Origin: Rhodoblastus sp963704565
GTDB lineage: Bacteria > Pseudomonadota > Alphaproteobacteria > Rhizobiales > Beijerinckiaceae
DNA length: 64,000 nt
Reading direction: 5' to 3'
NCBI GenBank assembly: GCA_963704565.1
Contig: OY969917.1
Location: 310,001 to 374,000, forward strand
Part shown: piece after piece, positions 58,441 to 64,000 of the stretch
Numbering within the stretch: position 1 is the first letter of the stretch
Layout of the letters: each line of letters begins with the position of its first letter
The notes under the pieces: model-generated
What the model was told of the DNA's origin: nothing
What the model saw: the letters and a program-made list of their open reading frames with translations, nothing else
Database searches by the model: none
Program-made: the position numbers and the translations under genes

Positions 58441-58938
58441 ATGGCGGAAGCTTTGGAGCGGCAAGCAAAAAAACCGTCGCCGGAGCCGGCCGCGTCCGAA
58501 CCCATGTTCGATCTGATCGAACTGCTGTTTTTCGCCTATCGCGATTTCGTCGGCGACGCCGACCGGCTGCTGACGCGCTATAATTTCGGCCGCGCCCATC
58601 ATCGCGTGCTCTATTTCGTGGAGCGCCGGCCGGGACTGTCGGTGGCGGAGCTGCTCGACCTGCTCAAGATCACCAAGCAGAGCCTGTCGCGGGTGCTGAA
58701 GGATCTGCTCGACGAGCATTACATCGAACAAAGGCCGGGCCTGCTCGACCGCCGCCAGCGCCTGATGTATCCGACCGTCAAGGGTAAAAGCCTGGCGCTG
58801 GAGCTGGCGCAGCTGCAATCGCGCCGCATCGCGCGGGCGTTGGCCAACCTGCCCGAGGGGGCGCGGGCGCAGGCCGCGTCGTTTCTTGCCGCCATGCGCG
58901 ATCCCGCGCCGAAAGACGCCTGCGGAGACGCCCGATGA
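58441..58938 (+). CDS. MarR-family regulator (PetP-like)
   Basis: A 165-residue winged-helix regulator: FGRAHHRVLYFVERRPGLSVAELLDLLKITKQSLSRVLKDL, wing LLDRRQRLMYPTVKG. It overlaps the response regulator (ATGA), as in the petP-petR pair of Rhodobacter, where a MarR-type and an OmpR-type regulator are co-encoded. Orthology is probable by gene order only. Confidence 0.88.
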   Translation: MAEALERQAKKPSPEPAASEPMFDLIELLFFAYRDFVGDADRLLTRYNFGRAHHRVLYFVERRPGLSVAELLDLLKITKQSLSRVLKDLLDEHYIEQRPGLLDRRQRLMYPTVKGKSLALELAQLQSRRIARALANLPEGARAQAASFLAAMRDPAPKDACGDAR

Positions 58939-59669
58939 ACGACCTGGACGCCCAGCCCCTGGCCGATGACGCCTTTCATCTGCTGATCGTCGATGACGAC
59001 CGCCGCATCCGCGAATTGCTGAAACGTTTTCTTCAGGGCGAGGGCTATCGCGTGACGGCGGCGGAAAGCGCGGAAGCGGCTTACGCCCATCTGCGCGGGC
59101 TGCATTTCGACCTGATCATTCTCGACGTGATGATGCCGGGCGAGAGCGGCGTCGAATTCGCCGGAAAAATCCGCGCCGAAAACAGCGCGCTGGCCGAGGC
59201 GCCGATCCTGATGCTGACCGCGCGCTCCGAGATCGACGACCGCCTGAAAGGGCTCGAAGCCGGCGCCGACGATTACATGGCCAAGCCGTTCGAGCCGCGC
59301 GAACTGGCGCTGCGCGTCGCCTCGATCCTGCGCCGCGCCGCGCCGCGTTCGCCGGCCACGGCGCCGCCGGGCGCCAATGTCGTGCGTTTCGGCGAATTCG
59401 CCTTCGATCCCGATCGCGGCGAATTGCGGCAGGGCGACGATGTCATCCGCATCACCGAGCGCGAACGCGACATGCTGCGTCTGCTGGTGGAGACGCCGGG
59501 CGAGGCGGTGTCGCGCGAGGCGCTTGGTGGCGGCGGCGGCGCGGCCAACGAGCGCACGGTCGATGTCCAGGTCAACCGGCTGCGCCGCAAGATCGAGACC
59601 GATCCGGCCAATCCCCTGCATCTCCAGACCGTGCGCGGCTTCGGCTATAAATTGGCGACCGAGCGATGA
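58935..59669 (+). CDS. OmpR-type response regulator (PetR-like)
   Basis: A 244-residue regulator. Receiver: LLIVDDDRRIREL, phospho-acceptor D in LIILDVMMPGESG, TARSEIDD and K in DYMAKPFEP. The winged helix has ITERERDMLRLLVETPGEAVSREAL and the recognition helix TVDVQVNRLRRKIE. It overlaps both neighbours by four bases. Confidence 0.93.
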   Translation: MNDLDAQPLADDAFHLLIVDDDRRIRELLKRFLQGEGYRVTAAESAEAAYAHLRGLHFDLIILDVMMPGESGVEFAGKIRAENSALAEAPILMLTARSEIDDRLKGLEAGADDYMAKPFEPRELALRVASILRRAAPRSPATAPPGANVVRFGEFAFDPDRGELRQGDDVIRITERERDMLRLLVETPGEAVSREALGGGGGAANERTVDVQVNRLRRKIETDPANPLHLQTVRGFGYKLATER

Positions 59670-61033
59670 AAAAGGCGCCGAAAGTCCTCCTTCCGGCCTT
59701 GCGCCCGTGGCGGGCTTTCACCCGCGCCCTCGCGGGAATCATGCCCAAGGGACTTTACGCGCGCTCACTGCTCATCGTCATCCTGCCCATGGTCCTGCTG
59801 CAATCGGCGGTGGCGCTGGTGTTCATGGAGCGCCATTGGCAGATGGTGACCTTCCGCCTGTCCAATGCGGTGACCCAGGACATCGCCGCCTTGATCGACG
59901 TCTATCGCGATTTCCACAAGCTCGATCCCGACAATAGCAAACTGGAGGAGATCGCGCGCCGGCGGCTCAATCTCGACGTCGAGATCCTGCCCGCCGGGCC
60001 GCTGCCGCCGGCCCTGCCCAAGCCGTTCTTTTCCCTGGTCGATCGCGCCATGTCGAGCGAGATCGCCAAGCAGATTCGCCGCCCGTTCTGGATCGACACG
60101 GTGGGGCGCTCCAATTTCATCGAGGTGCGGGTGGACATGGGCGACGCCATCCTGCGCGTGGTCGCCTTGCGCAGCCAGGCCTATGCCTCCAACAGCGAGA
60201 TTTTCATCGTCTGGATGGTCGGCGCCGCTTTGGTGCTGATCACCGTCGCCATCCTGTTCCTGCGCAACCAGATCAGGCCGATTCTCGCCCTCGCCGACGC
60301 GGCCGAGGAATTCGGCAAGGGCCGCGAGATCGAATTCCGCCCGCGCGGCGCGCGCGAGGTGCGGCGCGCGGCTTACGCCTTTCTCGAAATGAAGCGGCGC
60401 ATCGAGCGCGCCATGGAGCAGCGCACCACCATGCTCAATGGCGTGAGCCACGATCTGCGCACCATCCTCACCCGGTTCAAACTGTCGCTCGCCTTGCTGT
60501 CCGACCAGAACGAGGCGCGCGAGCTGACCGCCGACGTCGACGAGATGCAGCGCATGCTCGAAGCCTATCTCGCCTTCGCGCGCGGCGACATCGGCGAGGC
60601 GGCGGCGCCGACCGACATCCCCGCAATGCTCGAAACCCTGCGCCAGGAGGGCGAGCGCCTCGGCCACGCCACCGAAGTGATCTATGCCGGCGAACCCATC
60701 GCCACGGTGCGCCCCGACGCCTTCAAGCGCTGTCTCGCCAATCTGCTGATCAATGCGGCGCGCCACGGCCGCCGCATTCGTCTCGAAGGCTCCTGCGACG
60801 CGAAATTCCTGCAAATTCACGTCGATGACGACGGGCCGGGCATTCCGGCGGAACAGCGCGAAGAGGTGTTCCGGCCTTTCGTGCGGCTTGACGAGGCCCG
60901 CAATCAGGACGAGGGCGGCACCGGCCTCGGCCTCGCCATCGCCCGCGACATCGCCCGCTCGCATGGCGGCGAAATCTTTCTCAGCAACAGCCCGCTCGGC
61001 GGCCTGCGCGCCAGCGTGAGGGCGCCGGTTTGA
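59666..61033 (+). CDS. EnvZ-type sensor histidine kinase
   Basis: A 455-residue inner-membrane kinase. Two membrane helices (about 35-54 and 183-201) flank a 130-residue periplasmic sensor; HAMP follows. The H box reads GVSHDLRTILTRF near residue 260, with isoleucine in place of the conserved proline. ATP-binding motifs are NLLINAARHG (N), DDDGPGIP (G1) and GGTGLGLAI (G2). It is the cognate kinase of the upstream regulator by overlap. Confidence 0.93.
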   Translation: MKKAPKVLLPALRPWRAFTRALAGIMPKGLYARSLLIVILPMVLLQSAVALVFMERHWQMVTFRLSNAVTQDIAALIDVYRDFHKLDPDNSKLEEIARRRLNLDVEILPAGPLPPALPKPFFSLVDRAMSSEIAKQIRRPFWIDTVGRSNFIEVRVDMGDAILRVVALRSQAYASNSEIFIVWMVGAALVLITVAILFLRNQIRPILALADAAEEFGKGREIEFRPRGAREVRRAAYAFLEMKRRIERAMEQRTTMLNGVSHDLRTILTRFKLSLALLSDQNEARELTADVDEMQRMLEAYLAFARGDIGEAAAPTDIPAMLETLRQEGERLGHATEVIYAGEPIATVRPDAFKRCLANLLINAARHGRRIRLEGSCDAKFLQIHVDDDGPGIPAEQREEVFRPFVRLDEARNQDEGGTGLGLAIARDIARSHGGEIFLSNSPLGGLRASVRAPV

Positions 61034-61232
61034 AAAACCGCCCGTTCGCGCACGCGAAGGGGCTAGTTTTTTGTTTTAACGCATTTTCTTAGGGGATTAT
61101 CCCCTTGAGGCAAGTTACAGTTATGTTCTTTTAACAGAACGGTTCGTTTGGTAAAAAGAAATATTATACGCGTCGTGGATAGCGCCCCCAATAGCCCTTG
61201 ACCGATATTGGAAAGCGGTTAATCTGCGCGAC

Positions 61233-61781
61233 ATGAATAGCGCAACGCAAATTGATTCCCTCATCGCAACACACGCCGCCAAGGTCGATAGCCTTCGGCG
61301 GGAATTGGAGCTGGCCGAGGCCGAGCTTCGTGGGATGCAAAAGCTCCGTACTCAACTTTTGGGTCTTCCCCGCGCCCCCGTTGCCGAGCCGTCCTTGTAT
61401 ATGGAAAAGACCGGCGATAGCGGCTATAGAGCCGGGCGCCAACGAGGGGCAATCTCGCAGCCATGGCGTGAAATTCTGTCAGAGCTATATTGGGATGGCG
61501 GACAAAAAGGGCAGATTGGCGCGACGTTTGACATAAAGCGCGTCATTTTGGCCGCGCAAAAACGCGGCGTCCGACTTCGCCCTTCGGAAGTTCAGGCGCG
61601 TATGGCCCATTATGAAACCTTCGATTACGTCGGGTCTGTTCCTGGCGGATATAGAGTTTCTATGGCGGCGGCAGAGCGATTTGGGTTCATTCGGAATCCG
61701 TTGACGAATAAGGCTCCCAACGCCGACGCGCAGGAGCCTCATGAAATCCCTCACCCGGGGGATCAGACCGGCGCTGTTTAG
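61233..61781 (+). CDS. IS1595 passenger, hypothetical protein
   Basis: 182 residues. The first 45 form a coiled coil (AAKVDSLRRELELAEAELRG). The middle has REILSELYWDGGQKGQIGAT and RPSEVQARMAHYETFDYVGS, which look like a small winged-helix or DNA-binding fold (inference). I do not recognise a family. Lower GC than core genes. It lies wholly within the IS ends. Confidence 0.65.
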   Translation: MNSATQIDSLIATHAAKVDSLRRELELAEAELRGMQKLRTQLLGLPRAPVAEPSLYMEKTGDSGYRAGRQRGAISQPWREILSELYWDGGQKGQIGATFDIKRVILAAQKRGVRLRPSEVQARMAHYETFDYVGSVPGGYRVSMAAAERFGFIRNPLTNKAPNADAQEPHEIPHPGDQTGAV

Positions 61782-61927
61782 ACGCCGGAGAACGGAGCAA
61801 CCGGGATGGCTCGCCATCCCTGTGTGGTTTGGTGGACACGACCCGCCAGCCACTTGCTCTTAACAAAGGGTCAGGGCTAAGGCCCTGATCCACTTTCCGG
61901 CCCCCTTCCAGAAGGGGCACGGAACAG

Positions 61928-61970
61928 CGGCGCATTCGGGTCCAATCCGAGTGCGCCGTTGCGCATTTTT
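61928..61970 (+). terminator. Rho-independent terminator inside the IS1595 element
   Basis: Stem CGGCGCATTCGG / CCGAGTGCGCCG (one G-T pair) with a 7-base loop; a TTTTT run follows after a short spacer. It ends the passenger transcript. Confidence 0.65.
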
Positions 61971-62009
61971 CTGTTATCATAGTCGCATGAAACTGACAAG
62001 AGTCTTCGC

Positions 62010-62234
62010 ATGTTATCCTTAGCCGAAGCCATAAAATCCGGGCGAATCAGCGAATTCGTCGCTCAAGAAGAAGCCCGCGCCGTCGGTCCTATCGACCGCG
62101 CCGAATTTGCTGCGTTGAAAGCGGCGCTTATCAAAGCGCCGCAATCAAAAGATCAAACATCGCATTCCGCATCTGGCGATGGTTCGAGCGGAACGAAAAC
62201 TCACCAAGATAACGATCCATATGGGTCGCGCTGA
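62010..62234 (+). CDS. IS1595 passenger, small hypothetical protein
   Basis: 74 residues, start LSLAEAIKSGRISEFVAQEE, then GPIDRAEFAALKAALIKAPQ and a disordered Ser/Gly tail. A protein of this kind is often seen beside ISXO2-like transposases (recollection). Its 3' third overlaps the transposase gene on the other strand by 104 bases, so the two coding frames share DNA. A TTATCATAG -10-like site lies upstream. Confidence 0.6.
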   Translation: MLSLAEAIKSGRISEFVAQEEARAVGPIDRAEFAALKAALIKAPQSKDQTSHSASGDGSSGTKTHQDNDPYGSR

Positions 62235-63039
62235 TATGGATATGCGTCCCGCGAACTGACGCCTTGAACAGCTTCCAAAACGACTCCACGTGGTTCACAT
62301 GGCACTCGCCGCGCGCATATTCCTTGCGACCGTGGCGGACCGTTTCATGATCGAAGCCAGCGCCGACCAGTAAATTGTAGGACAGCAGTTCGTCGGTCGA
62401 AACTTTCGATCCCGGCTCGACCGTTCCGAAAACGGCCTCGCGTAGGGTCACGGTCTTGATGTCCGGGATGATCTTGGTTTCCATCCGGCCGCCGCGTTCT
62501 TTGAAGCCCATAACGATGGTCTTGCCAGCCGCGCCGCGCCCGACTTTGCCACTGCGACGGCCGCCGACGTAAGCCTCGTCAATCTCTACATGGCCTTTGA
62601 GCATTTCAAAGCCATCGGCCTTGGTCATGAGGTCGCGGATTTGATGACCGATGCGCCATGCGGTTTTGTAAGTGACGCCAAGCGTCCTTTGAAGCTCTTT
62701 GCCGCTGACGCCGTGGCGCGTGGCGATGAACAGATAGATCGCGTAAAACCAAGTTTGCAGCGGCGTCCGGCTGTCCTCGAAAATGGTTCCGGCGCAAGGG
62801 TAAACGTGATCGCCGCAGGCCGCGCAAGCGAAGGCGCGGCGCCCGGTGATTTTGTGGAATGTCGCCTCGGTCTTGCATTTCGCGCAAACGTGACGATGGC
62901 CATAACGCACTTCCATAACGCGGGTCAGGCAAGCGTCGTCGTTCGGAAATTCGGCGAAAAACTCGCGAACCGAATAAGCCTGGACGTTGCTTTCTTTCTG
63001 GCCGGCTTTAGAAGGGCGGTTGCGCTTGCGGGGTTCCAT
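62131..63039 (-). CDS. IS1595-family (ISXO2-like) transposase
   Basis: A 302-residue DDE transposase. The N-terminal zinc ribbon is CAKCKTEATFHKITGRRAFACAAC. Catalytic core: D in HVEIDEAYVGGRRSGK, D in VSTDELLSYNLL and N/H plus E in HVNHVESFWKLFKASV (the DDNK/E core). The gene is complete. Confidence 0.93.
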   Translation of the reverse strand: MEPRKRNRPSKAGQKESNVQAYSVREFFAEFPNDDACLTRVMEVRYGHRHVCAKCKTEATFHKITGRRAFACAACGDHVYPCAGTIFEDSRTPLQTWFYAIYLFIATRHGVSGKELQRTLGVTYKTAWRIGHQIRDLMTKADGFEMLKGHVEIDEAYVGGRRSGKVGRGAAGKTIVMGFKERGGRMETKIIPDIKTVTLREAVFGTVEPGSKVSTDELLSYNLLVGAGFDHETVRHGRKEYARGECHVNHVESFWKLFKASVRGTHIHISATHMDRYLGEFSFRSNHRQMRNAMFDLLIAAL

Positions 63040-63215
63040 AGCGGCGATCTCCTATGCCGCTATTTGTACACTGTTTGGCTACTTGCGTCAAGGGGATAAT
63101 CCCCTTTTCTTAACGCGAACCGGCATCCACTTCGCTTGAAAATGCTTTAGGAGCGAATGCGACACCGAGCTTATGCGAGGGGCGCCGCCTTCGGCGGCAA
63201 AAAAAGGGAATAAAT

Positions 63216-64000
63216 ATGAACCTCGTTGAAATTGCCCTGGACGATCTTTCCGGCGCCGAGACTTTCCCGCTCGACGCCTTGATGACCTTGCGCCAGAAAT
63301 GGCCTGACGCGCGCGGTCCCTTGCTCGACGCGCTCAAAAATTTCGCCTCGGGCGCGGATCGAAGCCCGGAAAATGCGGAAAAGGTGTTTTTCGGCCTGCA
63401 TCTGATGGCGGAAAAGCGCGAGGCCGAGGCCTGGGCGCCGCTGCTGGCGGTCGCGATGGAGGGCGAGGCGCTCTACGACATGATCGGCGACGCGGTATCG
63501 GAAACCCTGCCGGCGATCCTGGTCAGCCTTTATGCCGGCGATCTTGACGGGCTGAAAAAGCTGATCGAGGCCCCGAAAGCCGACGAATGGGGCCGGGTCG
63601 CGGCGCTCGAATGTTTTTCCGCCCTGGCCGCCAACGGCGAAATTCCGATGGACGAGGCGAAAGCTTTTCTCGCGCATTGTTTCGAAACCTTGCAGCCGCG
63701 CCAAAACCACCCCGTCTGGTATGGCTGGCAGGGCTGCGTCGCGCTGCTGGGCCTGAGCGAACTGGAGCCTCTGGCGGCGCGCGCCTTTCGTCAAGGGCTT
63801 GTGGACAAGAACGTCCTGGCGTTCGAGGATTTCCAAAGCGATCTGCGCGCCAGCCGCGCCGCCGCCAGCCTTGCCGATCTGTTTGAAGAACGCGGAATCC
63901 GGCCGGTCGAAGACGCGCTCGACGCTCTGGCGGTTTTCGAGGAGGAAGACGAGACGCCGGCCGAACCGGCGGAAAACCGTCTCAAGAACGTCGGCCGCAA
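63216..64000 (+). CDS. DUF1186 domain protein (cut by window edge)
   Basis: 261 residues are visible. The protein is an all-helical repeat-like fold (LVEIALDDLSGAETFPLDAL at the start, HPVWYGWQGCVALLGLSELEPLAARAF later) followed by an acidic linker and NRLKNVGR. That last string commonly leads into a SEC-C zinc motif, so the missing end may carry it. ATG 63216 follows AAAGGG. The start is nearly certain; function is not known. Confidence 0.8.
   Translation, partial: MNLVEIALDDLSGAETFPLDALMTLRQKWPDARGPLLDALKNFASGADRSPENAEKVFFGLHLMAEKREAEAWAPLLAVAMEGEALYDMIGDAVSETLPAILVSLYAGDLDGLKKLIEAPKADEWGRVAALECFSALAANGEIPMDEAKAFLAHCFETLQPRQNHPVWYGWQGCVALLGLSELEPLAARAFRQGLVDKNVLAFEDFQSDLRASRAAASLADLFEERGIRPVEDALDALAVFEEEDETPAEPAENRLKNVGR

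Larger units (their letters stand above)
61084..63112 (-). mobile_element. IS1595-family element with two passenger genes and 8-bp target duplication
   Basis: The element itself is 61092-63104. Its ends are GGGGATTATCCCCTTGAGGC at the left and, read in reverse, GGGGATTATCCCCTTGACGC at the right, continuing as AAGT in both. The exact duplication TTTTCTTA is at 61084-61091 and 63105-63112, as expected for IS1595. It carries an ISXO2-like transposase on the minus strand and two plus-strand genes. Confidence 0.93.
61073..63150. repeat. Intergenic palindrome interrupted by the IS1595 element
   Basis: Joining the flanks at one copy of the duplication gives GCATTTTCTTA + ACGCGAACCGGCATCCACTT + CGCTTGAAAATGC. 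The ends GCATTTTC (61081-61088) and GAAAATGC (63138-63145) pair. It is the Hyphomicrobiales-type intergenic repeat related to those at 42043 and 46557. Confidence 0.7.

Overview
The window is high-GC DNA from an alphaproteobacterium, most likely a methylotroph of the Hyphomicrobiales (Methylocystaceae/Beijerinckiaceae type). The main support is a lanthanide-type methanol dehydrogenase cluster (xoxG-xoxJ-xoxF) inside a PQQ-biosynthesis cluster. The gene order uvrC-pgsA-moaD and the intergenic palindromes also fit that order. No rRNA, tRNA or CRISPR array was found.

Region 1 (1-9.7 kb) is a one-carbon oxidation island, all on the minus strand. It reads pqqA, pqqB, pqqD, pqqE, xoxG, xoxJ, xoxF, a NarL-type response regulator, a three-gene NitT/TauT-like ABC importer, then pqqC, which is cut by the left edge. 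The cofactor genes thus flank the dehydrogenase, its cytochrome and its periplasmic partner. Region 2 (10-28.7 kb) is mostly housekeeping and catabolic: an ExaC/AcoD-type aldehyde dehydrogenase with a DUF779 partner, glutamate dehydrogenase, a MerR-controlled beta-oxidation operon (thiolase, HAD/ECH fusion, acyl-CoA dehydrogenase), a small cytochrome c, a polyamine-type ABC transporter, a glycosyltransferase, a DEAD-box helicase and an Ivy-like lysozyme inhibitor.

Region 3 (28.8-54.4 kb) is bracketed by two inverted copies of one IS91-family element (integrase + transposase + a small coupled ORF). It mixes core genes (apt, prs, uvrC, pgsA, moaD, moaE) with accessory DNA: an IS110/IS1111 element beside a truncated second apt, a ParDE toxin-antitoxin pair, a Tat-exported molybdopterin oxidoreductase operon with Fe-S, NrfD and TorD-like subunits, an IS5-type element with a passenger gene immediately upstream of uvrC, a Gly/Tyr/Pro-rich exported protein resembling sulfur-globule proteins, and a TPR-sulfotransferase that sits between moaD and moaE.

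Region 4 (54.4-64 kb) starts with a small lower-GC phage/mobile remnant (resolvase tail, phage-like protein, SieB-like membrane protein). PadR, branched-chain aminotransferase and a MarR/response-regulator/histidine-kinase operon follow. Then comes a complete IS1595-family element with an exact 8-bp target duplication and two passenger genes, inserted in an intergenic palindrome. The window ends inside a DUF1186 gene.

Functional links: XoxF oxidises methanol in the periplasm with PQQ made by the surrounding pqq genes and passes electrons to XoxG. The molybdoenzyme operon needs molybdopterin, and moaD/moaE lie in the same window. IS insertions repeatedly fall in or beside the intergenic palindromes.
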